A DNA stretch of 64,000 nucleotides from Vreelandella titanicae BH1 (GCF_000336575.1 NZ_AOPO01000005.1:1-64000), one strand, 5' to 3'. Shown: positions 26,877 through 37,357, counted from the stretch's first letter. Notes: generated by a model not told the origin, from the sequence alone. Numbers and translations: made by a program.

Positions 26877-27320
26877 ATGGAATCAGGTCTTTCAAGTCTG
26901 CTCAGTGTCTCCATCGATTTCGAGACCTCCCACCTGTTTTTCCCGAGGATTATTCACTGGATCATGGCGGGACTCTTTGTCTTGATTTTAATGACAAAGG
27001 TAGCTCCCTTCATGGCATCAGTGAAACGAGGAGAGCGCACACTGCCCATTGTGGGTGAGGCTCGAGATAATTTCCGTTTTATTGGCACTCTCGTCTTGAT
27101 CGCGGCGTATTTTTACTTCATGGCCGTGGTGGGCGATATGTTCCCCTACACAGGCTATGGCTTCCTGCTGGTATCGATGGTTTTCGTTCTCCTGATGTCA
27201 CTGCTCTATCTGCATGACTGGACGAAAAAGGCGCTTACCATCGTCGTGGTCAATGCCATCGTCGCCCCTAGTCTGGCCTGGTTCGTTCTCGCCAAGCTGT
27301 TCACTATCACCTTACCGTGA
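26877..27320 (+). CDS. TTT transporter small membrane subunit (TctB family), set 2
   Basis: 147 residues with about four hydrophobic segments. The start at 26877 has GGAG 5 nt upstream; an in-frame ATG 15 bases earlier has no good site. Position between binding protein and tctA, together with size and topology, supports TctB, which diverges fast in sequence. Confidence 0.8.
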   Translation: MESGLSSLLSVSIDFETSHLFFPRIIHWIMAGLFVLILMTKVAPFMASVKRGERTLPIVGEARDNFRFIGTLVLIAAYFYFMAVVGDMFPYTGYGFLLVSMVFVLLMSLLYLHDWTKKALTIVVVNAIVAPSLAWFVLAKLFTITLP

Positions 27321-27337
27321 CCGGAGCGAGTGCCACC

Positions 27338-28900
27338 ATGGAATTCCTCTCACTTCTCGATATAACCTTCTTTTTACTCGCCGGGTTCGGTGCTCTGGTC
27401 GGCATCATCTTCGGCGCGATCCCCGGCATGACCGCCACCATGGCAGTCGCTGTTTGCTTACCGCTCACCTATGCCCTTGGGCTACACCACGGTCTGGCGC
27501 TGCTACTGGGGCTGTACGTGGGGGGTATCTCGGGCGGTATGGTGCCCGCCGTTCTGCTCAATATTCCCGGCACTCCCTCTTCCATTACCACCACCTTTGA
27601 TGGCTACCCGATGGCTCAAAAGGGTGAGGGTGAGAAAGCGCTGAAGATCTGTGTCATCGCTTCAGTCGTCGGCGGGCTTATTAGCGCCGCTATACTGTTC
27701 TTGTTTGCGCCTCTGCTGGCCGATTTCTCGATCAAGTTCTCTTATGTAGAGAAGTTTTTGATCATTTTATTAGCGCTGAGTGTCATTGCTTCGCTGTCCA
27801 GCAGCATGCTGATTGGCATCTTTAGTGGCGTTATCGGCATCTGGTTGAGCCTGATTGGCGACTACAGCATATCTGATGGCGGAAATGGCAAGACCCGGCT
27901 GATGTTCGATTTTATGGAACCCTACTTATTTGAAGGGTTTTCCCTGCTGCCGGTGCTGATCGGTGTCTTTGGTATTTCCACGATTCTGCTTGAGGCGGAA
28001 AAGGGGGCAAAGAGCGGGCTAGTCAACGAACGCATAAAGATCAGCAAAGGAGGCGGCTTTTCGCTTTCAATCTTTAATGGACGCCTGACCAATCTGGTGC
28101 GTTCGTCGTTTATTGGCACCTTCGTTGGCATGTTGCCAGGGGTCGGTGGCAGCGCTGCCTCCGTGCTGGCGTATACCCAAGAGAAAAACTTAACCCGTGA
28201 TTCATCGCAAATGGGTAAAGGGGCGCCTCAGGGGCTTATTGCCTCGGAGTCCGCTAATAATGCGTTGACCGGTGGGGCTTTGATTCCACTGCTATCGCTA
28301 GGTATTCCTGGCGACTCGACGACGGCGGTACTGATTGGTGCGTTCACCCTGCAGGGCATCCAGGTAGGGCCGCTATTTATTCCTGAGAATACCGAGACCT
28401 GGTACGTCATGATGACGGCTTTGGTGTTCGCCAATATCGTGATGTTCTTCTTAATGTTCTATGCCATTAAGTACATCGCCAAAGTGGTGATGGTGCCAAA
28501 GCATATTCTCTTCCCCATCATTGTGATGATGTGTGTAGTGGGGGCCTATGCCATCAACTACGGCATTATGTTTGACGTCTGGACGCTGCTTATTTTCGGC
28601 ATTTTAGGCTACCTGGTGCAGAAAATTGGTTTGGAAGTGGCCCCGCTAATTATTGGCTTTATCTTGGGCAGCCAAGCCGAGGTCTACTTCGTCAAGAGCC
28701 TGGAGTCGTTCGGCACTTTCTCGATCTTTTTCACCAAGAGTCCCATCGCCATGGTGCTGTGGGGGTTGATTGTCGCCTCGGTAATGTTCGCCATCGTCAT
28801 GGGCTTCAAATCCCGCGCCAGGCAAAAAATGGAGCTGACCCAGGTAACTGGCAGTACACGCACAGCCTCAGGAAAGGGTCATGAAACAGACAACGACTAA
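27338..28900 (+). CDS. TTT transporter large membrane subunit (TctA family), set 2
   Basis: 520 residues. It has [20 protein letters not shown] and [18 protein letters not shown], with the repeat [19 protein letters not shown], then [19 protein letters not shown]. The ATG at 27338 is preferred; a GTG at 27317 overlaps the tctB stop. The last 20 bases overlap the start of garD, suggesting translational coupling. Confidence 0.94.
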   Translation: MEFLSLLDITFFLLAGFGALVGIIFGAIPGMTATMAVAVCLPLTYALGLHHGLALLLGLYVGGISGGMVPAVLLNIPGTPSSITTTFDGYPMAQKGEGEKALKICVIASVVGGLISAAILFLFAPLLADFSIKFSYVEKFLIILLALSVIASLSSSMLIGIFSGVIGIWLSLIGDYSISDGGNGKTRLMFDFMEPYLFEGFSLLPVLIGVFGISTILLEAEKGAKSGLVNERIKISKGGGFSLSIFNGRLTNLVRSSFIGTFVGMLPGVGGSAASVLAYTQEKNLTRDSSQMGKGAPQGLIASESANNALTGGALIPLLSLGIPGDSTTAVLIGAFTLQGIQVGPLFIPENTETWYVMMTALVFANIVMFFLMFYAIKYIAKVVMVPKHILFPIIVMMCVVGAYAINYGIMFDVWTLLIFGILGYLVQKIGLEVAPLIIGFILGSQAEVYFVKSLESFGTFSIFFTKSPIAMVLWGLIVASVMFAIVMGFKSRARQKMELTQVTGSTRTASGKGHETDND

Positions 28901-30449
28901 TACGCGCGTGATTCGCATACACCCCAACGATAATGTCGCTATCGTGGTTGAGCCGGGCGGACTCGCTGAGGGTGCCGTCATTGAGGGAGGAGTTACCACC
29001 ACAATGGCTGTCCCGCAGGGGCATAAGGTGGCCCTTGTCGATCTGGCGGAGGGTGAGCGCATCATTCGCTACGGTGAAGTGATCGGTACGGCAGCTACGC
29101 CTATTCCCCAAGGCGGCCACGTCAGCGAGACCAACTTGCACATGCCGACACCACCGCCGCTTGCGGATCTACCGCTGGCGACTCGGCCAGCACCGAAAAC
29201 CGACCCGCTTGAAGGCTATACCTTCGGGGGCTTTCGTAACCCTGACGGTAGCGTCGGCACCAAAAATGTGCTGGGTATCACCACCAGCGTGCAGTGTGTC
29301 GCGGGTACCGTCGACTTCGTCGTGCAGCGGATCAAACGCGAGCTGCTGCCGCGATTTCCTAACGTGGATGATGTGGTGGGGCTTAATCACTCTTATGGCT
29401 GTGGGGTCGCCATTAATGCGCCTGCGGCTATTGTGCCCATTCGAACGCTTAAAAATATCGCCCTGAATCCCAACTTCGGCAACGAAATAATGATCATCGG
29501 TTTGGGGTGCGAGAAGCTGCAACCCTCGACACTGCTTTCCGATCGACCGGTGAAAATTTATGAAAACACCGAGGCGGCCGACCCGGAAGCCAACGTGTTG
29601 AGCCTTCAGGATGACTCTTTTCAGGGCTTCGGCGAGATGGTCGAGGGTATTTTGGCCATGGCCGAACGACACCTTGAGCGACTCAATCGACGCCAGCGTG
29701 AAACCTGCCCGGCGTCCGAGCTCGTCGTCGGCATGCAGTGTGGCGGCAGCGATGCCTTTTCGGGGGTGACAGCTAACCCCGCAGTGGGCTTTGCGACCGA
29801 TTTGATCGTGCGGGCGGGTGGTAGCGTGATGTTCTCAGAGGTTACCGAGGTGCGCGACGCCATACATCTGTTAACCCCGCGGGCTATTGACGAAGACGTG
29901 GGTAGGGCACTGATTGAGCAGATGGCGTGGTACGACAACTACTTGGCTCAAGGCCAAGCAGACCGTAGCGCCAACACCTCACCGGGCAACAAGAAGGGGG
30001 GGCTTTCCAATATCGTTGAGAAGGCGCTGGGCTCGGTGATCAAGTCGGGCAACTCGCCGATTGTCGATGTCATCGGCCCTGGTGAAAGGCTACGCCGTAA
30101 GGGGCTGACCTTCGCCGCGACCCCGGCCAGCGATTTCATCTGTGGCACGCTTCAGTTAGCCGCAGGCATGAATCTGCAGGTATTCACCACAGGTCGGGGG
30201 ACACCATATGGTCTAGCCATGGTGCCGGTGTTGAAAGTTTCCACCAACTCAGCGCTGGGAAAACGGTGGCACGACATTATCGATCTCGATGCGGGGCGCA
30301 TTGCCACCGGTGATGCCAGTATCGAAGAGGTGGGCTGGGAGCTTTTTCATCTCATTCTTGAGGTGGCCAGTGGGCGCCAGCAGGCCGCTGCCGACCGGCT
30401 GGGAATTCATAACGATTTGGTGTTGTTTAATCCTGCGCCAGTGACTTGA
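28881..30449 (+). CDS. garD: Galactarate dehydratase
   Basis: 522 residues, UxaA/GarD family. It dehydrates galactarate (mucate) to 5-keto-4-deoxyglucarate, joining the glucarate route at KdgD. The N-terminal SAF-like domain (about 10-85) is followed by the catalytic region with [23 protein letters not shown] and [10 protein letters not shown], whose cysteines and histidine are the expected iron ligands. A further conserved part is [20 protein letters not shown] lies 7 nt before the start, inside the end of tctA. Confidence 0.95.
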   Translation: MKQTTTNTRVIRIHPNDNVAIVVEPGGLAEGAVIEGGVTTTMAVPQGHKVALVDLAEGERIIRYGEVIGTAATPIPQGGHVSETNLHMPTPPPLADLPLATRPAPKTDPLEGYTFGGFRNPDGSVGTKNVLGITTSVQCVAGTVDFVVQRIKRELLPRFPNVDDVVGLNHSYGCGVAINAPAAIVPIRTLKNIALNPNFGNEIMIIGLGCEKLQPSTLLSDRPVKIYENTEAADPEANVLSLQDDSFQGFGEMVEGILAMAERHLERLNRRQRETCPASELVVGMQCGGSDAFSGVTANPAVGFATDLIVRAGGSVMFSEVTEVRDAIHLLTPRAIDEDVGRALIEQMAWYDNYLAQGQADRSANTSPGNKKGGLSNIVEKALGSVIKSGNSPIVDVIGPGERLRRKGLTFAATPASDFICGTLQLAAGMNLQVFTTGRGTPYGLAMVPVLKVSTNSALGKRWHDIIDLDAGRIATGDASIEEVGWELFHLILEVASGRQQAAADRLGIHNDLVLFNPAPVT

Positions 30450-30501
30450 TCACCTGAATAAAGTTTCAACTTGGGTCAATAATAAGAGAGGTGTACGACA
30501 T

Positions 30502-31827
30502 ATGTTTCCAAAAATTAAATCAATGAAAGTGGTACCTGTCGCAGGTTACGACGGTTTCTTATTAAATCTCAGTGGCGGTCATGCCCCCTGGTTTATCCGC
30601 TGTGTGGTCATCCTTGAGGATAATGCAGGTAATCAAGGCGTGGGTGAGATCCCTTCCAGTGGCGGCATTCTTAAGGGGCTGGAGCAGTGCCGTGAGCTGG
30701 TGGAAGGCTCGCAAATCAATAACATCAAGCACACCCTCAATCAGGTTCGCCTGCGATTGGCTCAGAACGGACGCGAAGAGCGGGGGCGTCAGACGTTTGA
30801 TTTGCGCGTAGCGGTACACGTGATCACCGGAATTGAGTCGGCGCTGTTAGACCTCTATGGGCAGGCACTACAGCTACCCGTCGCCGACCTGCTGGGGCAG
30901 TACGGCCGTCAGCGTGATGAAGTCGAGGCATTGGGCTACCTGTTTTTACTGGGTGACCCGGGCAAGACAGACCTGCCATACCCTAACGCGTATAACCCAC
31001 AGGATAGCTGGGATGAAATACGCTACCAAGAAGCGCTAACACCCGAGGCCGTGGCTAAGTTGGCCAAAGCCGCTTATGAGCGCTATGGGTTTAAAGACTT
31101 CAAGCTAAAGGGCGGTGTATTACGTGGGGAAGAGGAGGCTGATTGCATACGGGCGCTCCATGAAGCATTTCCCGATGCTCGATTGACGCTTGATCCCAAC
31201 GGTGCCTGGAAACTGGATGAAGCGGTGCGCGTGTTGGAGCCTATCAAGCATCTGCTCAGCTATGCTGAAGACCCCTGTGGCCAGGAAGAGAGCTATTCAG
31301 GGCGCGAGACTATGGTCGAGTTTAAGAAGCGAACCGGCCTACCCACCGCTACCAATATGATTGCGACCGATTTTAAACAGCTGCAGTACGCCGTTCAGCT
31401 CAATTCGGTGGATATACCTTTGGCAGACTGTCATTTCTGGACCATGCAAGGTGCGGTAAAAGTGGGTGAGCTTTGCAACGAGTGGGGCATGACCTGGGGC
31501 TCTCACAGTAATAACCACTTCGATATTTCGCTCGCCATGATGACCCACGTCGCAGCGGCTTGCCCGGGTGAGATTACCGCGATTGATACCCATTGGATTT
31601 GGCAAGACGGGCAGCGAATCACTAAAGACCCATTGCTCATTCGCAATGGCAAACTCAAGGTGCCCACCACCCCAGGGCTGGGGGTTGAGCTTGATGAAGA
31701 GAAGCTTATGGAGGCGCATAGTCTTTATAAATCGTTGGATACCACACAGCGAAATGATGCCATGGCGATGCAGTTTTTGATTCCTGGGTGGGAGTTTGAT
31801 CCTAAGCGTCCCGCACTCGTTCGTTAA
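30502..31827 (+). CDS. gudD: Glucarate dehydratase, copy 2 (enolase superfamily)
   Basis: 441 residues. It keeps Lys201-x-Lys203, Asp231, Glu256, Asn285 and His335 (WGSHSNNH), the full GudD catalytic set. It is clearly homologous to copy 1 but far from identical, so the two are old paralogues or separate acquisitions. It follows garD by 52 bases in the kdgD unit, so this unit handles both glucarate and galactarate. GAGAGG stands 10 nt before the start. Confidence 0.93.
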   Translation: MFPKIKSMKVVPVAGYDGFLLNLSGGHAPWFIRCVVILEDNAGNQGVGEIPSSGGILKGLEQCRELVEGSQINNIKHTLNQVRLRLAQNGREERGRQTFDLRVAVHVITGIESALLDLYGQALQLPVADLLGQYGRQRDEVEALGYLFLLGDPGKTDLPYPNAYNPQDSWDEIRYQEALTPEAVAKLAKAAYERYGFKDFKLKGGVLRGEEEADCIRALHEAFPDARLTLDPNGAWKLDEAVRVLEPIKHLLSYAEDPCGQEESYSGRETMVEFKKRTGLPTATNMIATDFKQLQYAVQLNSVDIPLADCHFWTMQGAVKVGELCNEWGMTWGSHSNNHFDISLAMMTHVAAACPGEITAIDTHWIWQDGQRITKDPLLIRNGKLKVPTTPGLGVELDEEKLMEAHSLYKSLDTTQRNDAMAMQFLIPGWEFDPKRPALVR

Positions 31828-31870
31828 AGTACTTTCTCGATGATGATGGATTTAGCCAGACGTATTACCG

Positions 31871-31932
31871 ATAGAGAGATGTGGTCAGTTAGGTAAGCGC
31901 TCGACTTTGGTCTAGTTTTTACATCTCTCTAT
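31871..31932. repeat. 12-bp inverted repeat flanking the upstream box of module C
   Basis: ATAGAGAGATGT (31871-31882) and ACATCTCTCTAT (31921-31932) are perfect inverted repeats with 38 bases between. The conserved TTTGG box of module C lies inside the loop. It may form a hairpin in the read-through transcript of gudD copy 2 or be a binding site pair. Confidence 0.6.
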
Positions 31933-31983
31933 TGTAGCGCTAACAAGAACACACTAAGTTTCAGGTTGTATGATGTATGACTT
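31906..31983 (+). promoter_or_regulatory. Aldarate regulon promoter module C
   Basis: TTTGGTCTA starts at 31906 and TTGTATGATGTATGACTT at 31966-31983, again exactly 60 bases apart. The internal +23 and +46 boxes of modules A and B are poorly kept here. It drives the tctC-tctB-tctA-ThDP enzyme unit. A near-palindrome with an AGCGCT core lies at 31932-31946. Confidence 0.7.
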
Positions 31984-32031
31984 GATCATAAGAAATAGTT
32001 TGCTGATAGGTTTTAAACCAAGGAGTACACA

Positions 32032-33015
32032 ATGTACAAAAACAACAAAGCCCTGCTAACACTGTCCGCTGCCGTCGCTTTATCCTCACTAACTGGCGTG
32101 GCGCTTGCTGACTACCCCGAGCGCGATATTCGCGTGATTGTGCCTTGGGGGGCCGGAGGGGGTACCGATGGAATCGTTCGAAAACTGACCACCATCGCTG
32201 AAGAAAATCTTGATGTTTCCATGTATGCAGAAAACATCGAGGGTGGCGTGAGTGCCACTGGTATTGGCCAGCTTATGAGCGCCCGGCCCGACGGCTATAC
32301 CATTGGCGCGTTAACCTACGACAGCCTGGTGACCGTGCCTTGGCAAGCCATGCTGCCCAGTTACGATATTGATAAGTTGAAGCTGATTGCACGAGTAACA
32401 AGCGAGCCCGACGCTATCGTTGTTGACGCCGATTCCGACTATCAAACGATTCATGACCTTATTGAAGCGGCTAAGGCAAATCCTGGTGAGATTCGCGTAG
32501 CCATTCAGAATCTTGGCGGGCGTATCCATCTAGCGATTCTACAGCTTCAAGAGCTGACCGGTACGGAGTTCCGAATCGTCTCTTATCCTGGCGGAGCTGC
32601 TCCGCAGAAAGAGGCCATTCTGTCCGATGAGGTCGATGTTGCCCTCACCAGCCTGGGCGATTTTTCCAATCTCCTGGAAGATGGCACCGTACGCGGTCTC
32701 GTTGAGTTCTCCGATACGCAAAACCCGACGTATCCCGATGTGCCTACCACCGCTGACGAGGGGATCGACCTCCAGATTGGCAGCTTTATTGTGTTCGCCG
32801 CACCAGCAGACACCCCGGAAGAAGCCATTAACGTACTGGAAAGCGCTTACAAAACGGCTTACGACAGTGATGAGTTTCAAGAGTGGGTTGCCAACGTTGG
32901 TGTTACGCCGAACTGGCTGGGTACCGATGAGGTGACTGTCTGGGCTGATGAAACGGCCGAGTCACTGTTCAGCGAAATGGATGCGCTGGTAGAAGCAGGC
33001 GTGATGTCCAAGTAA
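32032..33015 (+). CDS. TTT transporter binding protein (TctC/Bug family), set 3
   Basis: 327 residues with a signal peptide cleaved near ALA-DYPER. The two ligand loops are present: IRVIVPWGAGGGTDGIVR and RIVSYPGGAAPQKEA. AAGGAG lies 6 nt before the start. Ligand probably a dicarboxylic sugar acid, from context. Confidence 0.93.
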   Translation: MYKNNKALLTLSAAVALSSLTGVALADYPERDIRVIVPWGAGGGTDGIVRKLTTIAEENLDVSMYAENIEGGVSATGIGQLMSARPDGYTIGALTYDSLVTVPWQAMLPSYDIDKLKLIARVTSEPDAIVVDADSDYQTIHDLIEAAKANPGEIRVAIQNLGGRIHLAILQLQELTGTEFRIVSYPGGAAPQKEAILSDEVDVALTSLGDFSNLLEDGTVRGLVEFSDTQNPTYPDVPTTADEGIDLQIGSFIVFAAPADTPEEAINVLESAYKTAYDSDEFQEWVANVGVTPNWLGTDEVTVWADETAESLFSEMDALVEAGVMSK

Positions 33016-33084
33016 CTCGCTACTCAAAGAGCGTGGCGCCGGTTACCGGTGCCACGGCTAACTCAAGCAGAGGATTTTGAGTCA

Positions 33085-33555
33085 ATGAACAACGTCGAAC
33101 GCTTTAGAAGGTCGGCACTACTGTTTCCAGTCTTCTTGCTGATATTGACTACGATCTATCTAGCGGAAGCCTTGAGCATACGCTCTCAGTTTGGTGGTGA
33201 TACCATCGTGGGGCCACGCTTTATGCCTATCCTTATGGCATTCATCATGTATGCAGCGCTGGTTGTGGTCATTGTAGGGGAGTGGCGCAAAGAAGCAGAG
33301 GCGGCTGCTGGCGGCTCTTTGCTAAGGCCATTGCTGATTGTGGTAGCGACAGGCATTTACATCGCCGTGTTTCGTCCCTTGGGATACGTGCCAGCTACGC
33401 TGGGTTTCCTGGTAGCACTCTTCCTTATTTTTGACTTTGAAAAACAGCGCCCTGCCTTGTTTGTATTTTATGTGATCGCCGTCACAGCGCTCTTTTATGG
33501 GTTGTTCGCCGGTATTTTCGGGGTGCGGTTACCTCCCCTTTTAGGAGGGTTCTGA
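33085..33555 (+). CDS. TTT transporter small membrane subunit (TctB family), set 3
   Basis: 156 residues with four hydrophobic segments. The start at 33085 is chosen (MNNVERF), with AGAGGA 10 nt upstream, rather than the longer frame. Its stop codon shares one base with the tctA start, so the two are translationally coupled. Confidence 0.9.
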   Translation: MNNVERFRRSALLFPVFLLILTTIYLAEALSIRSQFGGDTIVGPRFMPILMAFIMYAALVVVIVGEWRKEAEAAAGGSLLRPLLIVVATGIYIAVFRPLGYVPATLGFLVALFLIFDFEKQRPALFVFYVIAVTALFYGLFAGIFGVRLPPLLGGF

Positions 33556-35072
33556 TGGAGACCTTTGTCAGTTTTCTGGGAGGTTTCGAAGCGCTGTTGA
33601 GTTGGGAAGTGCTTGGTTTCATGATAGCCGGTTTCTTAATTGGCACGTTTTTCGGTGCGATGCCAGGCCTCACATCAGTGCTAGCCATTGCGCTGTTGTT
33701 ACCTATTACCTATACGATCGACGTAGTACCTGCGCTGGTCATGTGTGCCTCAATCTTTATGGCGGGGATGTACTCCGGCAGTATCACGGCTACAACCATC
33801 AATATTCCCGGTGCGCCGTCCTCGATGATGACCGCCGTGGAAGGCAACGCCTTGATGTTAAAAGGGCAGGGCGCCAATGCGCTGGGGCACGCGGCGCTGG
33901 GCTCGATGATCGGTGGGTCAATCGGCGCGTTACTGCTCATGGCGTTCATGCCCATTGCCGGTGAGCTGGCGCTGCTGATCCGCACCCCAGGGAAGTTCTC
34001 ACTGGTGCTTTTTGCGTTGGTGGTGATCATCATTGTCGATAAGGGCGCTATCGCCAAGGGAATTGTCGCTACGACGCTGGGCATCATGCTGGCTACCGTG
34101 GGAATAGATGTGCTCCAGCCAATTCCGCGCTTTGAGTTCGGCACTGAACTGCTGGTGGAAGGTATCGGTTTGATGCCGGTGGTCATCGGTGCCTTTGCGG
34201 TCAGTGAGATACTGGTACAGGCGCAGAACTGGAACCTCTCTTTAGAGAGTACTTTGAAGCGGGCGAAAGGCTTAAAAATTCGTCGGCGCGATTTTATTCC
34301 GCCGTGGTCTGAAATTCGTGAGGTGGGGTTCTTTACCTATATTAAGAGTGCTTTCATTGGCTATGCCATTGGTATTTTGCCCGGCGCGGGTGGCTCAATG
34401 GCGGCTTTCGTGGCCTATGCTGATGCCAAGCGCGGTTCGAAAAAGCCGGAAGAGTATGGCAACGGTAGCCGCGAAGGTATTGCGGCGGCTGAATCGGCAA
34501 ATAACTCCATGTGCGGCGGTGCTTTTGTGCCGATGCTGATGTTCGGGATTCCGGGCGACCCAACCACGGCTATTGTACTTGGCGTTTTGGTTATCAATGG
34601 CTTACAGCCAGGGCCACGTCTCATTGAGCAGCAGGCTGATCTAATAGCGCCCATGTTTGCCTCTTTGTTTGTGAGCGCCTTGATCCTCATCCCGTTGACG
34701 CTGTTCCTGTTCGGGCCGTACTTTATTCGCATCGTCTCAATCTCCCGTGGTTTGCTCTACAGCGCCATCGCCGTGGTAGCGCTCGTCGGAAGTTATGTGG
34801 CGACCTACTCAGTTTTTCAGATGTTTTTAGCCCTAGTGTTTGGTGTGTTGGCTTTCTTCCTGCGCAAACATAACTATTCGGTTGTGGCCATGTTGCTAGG
34901 CTTCATCTTGGGGCCGGATCTGGAGCAGTATTTGCGACGCTCCTTATCGTTCAATGACGGTAACCCGATAGTCTTTCTGACGAGTTTAGACAGCCTTGCT
35001 TTCCTGGCATTAACCGTCGTTTTCGCCTATCTGATTCTGCGCAAGAAGCCGAAGCTTGATGCCATTCCGTGA
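33555..35072 (+). CDS. TTT transporter large membrane subunit (TctA family), set 3
   Basis: 505 residues with about 12 hydrophobic segments. Signatures: GTFFGAMPGLTSVLAIALLL, TINIPGAPSSMMTAVEG, GILPGAGGSMAAFVAYAD and ESANNSMCGGAFVPMLMFG. It is the third complete TTT permease in 15 kb. Confidence 0.95.
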   Translation: METFVSFLGGFEALLSWEVLGFMIAGFLIGTFFGAMPGLTSVLAIALLLPITYTIDVVPALVMCASIFMAGMYSGSITATTINIPGAPSSMMTAVEGNALMLKGQGANALGHAALGSMIGGSIGALLLMAFMPIAGELALLIRTPGKFSLVLFALVVIIIVDKGAIAKGIVATTLGIMLATVGIDVLQPIPRFEFGTELLVEGIGLMPVVIGAFAVSEILVQAQNWNLSLESTLKRAKGLKIRRRDFIPPWSEIREVGFFTYIKSAFIGYAIGILPGAGGSMAAFVAYADAKRGSKKPEEYGNGSREGIAAAESANNSMCGGAFVPMLMFGIPGDPTTAIVLGVLVINGLQPGPRLIEQQADLIAPMFASLFVSALILIPLTLFLFGPYFIRIVSISRGLLYSAIAVVALVGSYVATYSVFQMFLALVFGVLAFFLRKHNYSVVAMLLGFILGPDLEQYLRRSLSFNDGNPIVFLTSLDSLAFLALTVVFAYLILRKKPKLDAIP

Positions 35073-35185
35073 TCTTAATAAACATTTGTACACAACAAGA
35101 TTGGTTTCTGTTACTCGCTATGCGCCTCCTGTATTGAACATCACGAACGGCTGGGGGCGCTCTTCTCTGCCATTAGGATGCCAAC

Positions 35186-36871
35186 ATGACAACAAAAACT
35201 CGCCCACTACCGCGTACCGGGGGAAAAGTACTGGTTGACCAACTCCTGATCCACGGGGCTGATAGTGGCTACTGTGTGCCCGGAGAGAGCTACCTGGAAG
35301 TGCTTGATGCGCTTTATGATCAGCGTGAACACTTCACCCTCTACAATGCGCGGCACGAGGCCGGAGCGGCGAATATGGCCGAGGCTTCTGGCAAGCTGAC
35401 GGGGCGCCCCGGGATTTGCCTGGTGACACGCGGGCCTGGCGCTTGCCATGCCGCTATTGGCGTTCATATTGCCCAGCAGGATTCGACGCCAATGATCCTG
35501 CTAATCGGTCAGGTCGACCGTGGCTCGATGGATCGGGAAGCGTTTCAAGAAATTGACTATCGGGTGATGTTCGGCGGTATGGCTAAGTGGGTGGCACAGA
35601 TTGAGGATGCTCGCCGAATTCCCGAATACATGGCGCGCGCCTTCCGGGTGGCGACATCAGGCCGGCCTGGCCCGGTGGTGCTGGCGCTACCTGAGGACAT
35701 GCTGACCGATATCGTCGAAGTGGAAGATGCGCCACCCTATTTGCCATCACGGCCGGGCGTTGCTGTAGATGAAATCGAGAAAATTGCTGCCCTGGTCTCC
35801 CGTGCCGAACGTCCGATGATTTTGGTTGGTGGATCGGGCTGGACAGATGAGTCCTGCGGGCAGATACGCACCTTCGCTGAAACTAACGGTATTCCCGTAG
35901 CCTGCTCCTTTCGCCGTCAGGATATTCTCGATAATGCCTCGGAATGCTATGTCGGTGATTTCGGTACTGCCGTGGTGCCGTCACTGATTAAGCGCCTAGC
36001 CGAGGCAGACCTGCTGTTGGTCGTCGGAGCCCGGTTAGGCGAGATGACCACCCGAACCTACACCACACTGACTTCACCAAACCCCAGCCAGACGCTGATA
36101 CACGTGCATATTGACCCGGATGAGATAGGCCGTGTGTTTAGTCCGGCGCTGGGCGTTGTTTCGGCCCCTGATAAGCTGGCTGCAGCGTTAGCCGCTCACG
36201 ACTGGGGGCAGCGCAGCCGTTGGAGTGAGTGGTGCAAAACGTTGCGAGATGAGTATCTTGCCGATATTTTGCCTCCGTCACACGATTACCCGCTCGATAT
36301 GGGAGCGGCGATGCATGCGTTGCGCGACAGTCTACCGAAGGAGTGTATCGTCACTCTGGACGCCGGAAACCATACCGGTTGGGCGCAGCGCTTTCTGGCT
36401 TACCAGCGTCCTGGTCGGATTATTGGCTCAACCTGCGGGGCAATGGGGTATTCCGTACCTGCCGCTGTGGCAGCTTCTTTACGCGAGCCCGATAAGTGTG
36501 TGCTGGCGTTTGTCGGCGATGGTGGTTTTATGATGAGCGGTATTGAGATTGCCACCGCCGTACAGCATGGCGGGCGGCCCATCGTACTGCTGTTCAATAA
36601 CGGTACTTACGGTACGATTCGTATGCACCAGGAGCGTGAACATCCTAATCGCGTTTCGGGAACCGATCTGGTGAATCCAGACTTTGGCCAATTGGCAGCA
36701 GGGCTTGGCGCGCATTTCGAACGTGTTATCGATACGGCCGCTTTCAAGCCCGCTCTGGAGCGGGCCATGGCCTCGGGTCGCCCTGCCGTGATTGAACTCG
36801 TCACCGACCCGGAGTGGATTTCGACACGCACTACCGTGACAGCACTGCGTTCAGTGAAAGCCAGTTCATGA
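35186..36871 (+). CDS. Thiamine-diphosphate-dependent enzyme, acetolactate synthase-like
   Basis: 561 residues in the usual three domains. The N-terminal Pyr domain has the ThDP-activating glutamate, Glu58, in NARHEAGAANMAE. A central domain follows. The C-terminal PP domain has the metal motif GDGGFMMSGIEIATA...NN at about 443-471. The family includes acetolactate synthase, glyoxylate carboligase, benzoylformate and sulfopyruvate decarboxylases and others. Here it is the last gene of a TTT transporter unit in an aldarate cluster whose main route needs no such enzyme. It may decarboxylate or ligate a 2-keto acid from a side branch; the real substrate is unknown. A weak AGGAT precedes the start. 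Confidence 0.85.
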   Translation: MTTKTRPLPRTGGKVLVDQLLIHGADSGYCVPGESYLEVLDALYDQREHFTLYNARHEAGAANMAEASGKLTGRPGICLVTRGPGACHAAIGVHIAQQDSTPMILLIGQVDRGSMDREAFQEIDYRVMFGGMAKWVAQIEDARRIPEYMARAFRVATSGRPGPVVLALPEDMLTDIVEVEDAPPYLPSRPGVAVDEIEKIAALVSRAERPMILVGGSGWTDESCGQIRTFAETNGIPVACSFRRQDILDNASECYVGDFGTAVVPSLIKRLAEADLLLVVGARLGEMTTRTYTTLTSPNPSQTLIHVHIDPDEIGRVFSPALGVVSAPDKLAAALAAHDWGQRSRWSEWCKTLRDEYLADILPPSHDYPLDMGAAMHALRDSLPKECIVTLDAGNHTGWAQRFLAYQRPGRIIGSTCGAMGYSVPAAVAASLREPDKCVLAFVGDGGFMMSGIEIATAVQHGGRPIVLLFNNGTYGTIRMHQEREHPNRVSGTDLVNPDFGQLAAGLGAHFERVIDTAAFKPALERAMASGRPAVIELVTDPEWISTRTTVTALRSVKASS

Positions 36872-36892
36872 AGAGATTCATCAATAACGAGG

Positions 36893-37210
36893 TCAGTCTT
36901 TAAAGAAGGGGGCGGGCACCACAATCTTGTTCTCTTGGCTGATTAGATAACCCGCCTCGGCACTTTTCTTGAGATAGGCGGCCCACTCTGGGTCGCTCTG
37001 CATAGCGGCGCGCCGCTGGCTACGGTCAGCGGCATCTTTGAACACCCAGATATGCACATAGGAATTCACATTGCCGGTTTCTACCGGTCCATATAGCAGA
37101 GGTTCGCCAAGGTGACGTTTTTGGATAGCCCAGCCATGCTTTTCGTAGAGCGCCATCTGTTTCTTCAACGTGCCAGGTGTGCAGGTATAGGTACGGTGGT
37201 CATACAGCAT
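36893..37210 (-). CDS. NIPSNAP family protein
   Basis: 105 residues, one ferredoxin-like NIPSNAP domain. The opening MLYDHRTYTCTPGTLKKQM and the later HIWVFKDAADR... SDPEWAAYLKK are typical. Such small proteins often accompany catabolic clusters, but their reactions are mostly unknown. AAGGAG lies 7 nt before the start. It is transcribed towards the ThDP enzyme gene and has its own copy of the regulon operator upstream at 37358-37375. That ties it to the aldarate genes by regulation. Confidence 0.86.
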   Translation of the reverse strand: MLYDHRTYTCTPGTLKKQMALYEKHGWAIQKRHLGEPLLYGPVETGNVNSYVHIWVFKDAADRSQRRAAMQSDPEWAAYLKKSAEAGYLISQENKIVVPAPFFKD

Positions 37211-37357
37211 GGTGATACTCCTTGATGATTACTCTATTAAGGGCTGCGGGTTATCCACCCAAGGTGGCGCTATGCAAGTAAAGAACCTTGTGTGATCTCG
37301 CCGGTATGAGGGTTGCGTTAAGTCTTATCGCCTTTGGATCCCTCTATGAATCACATG

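Noticed and set aside
29169..29672. 167-codon minus-strand open frame across garD
   Set aside because: Antisense shadow of garD, which has full-length family similarity and intact motifs.
35073..35185. TTGTACACAA-like site upstream of the ThDP enzyme gene considered as another regulon operator
   Set aside because: Lacks the right-hand ATACAA half-site and the 60-bp partner box.
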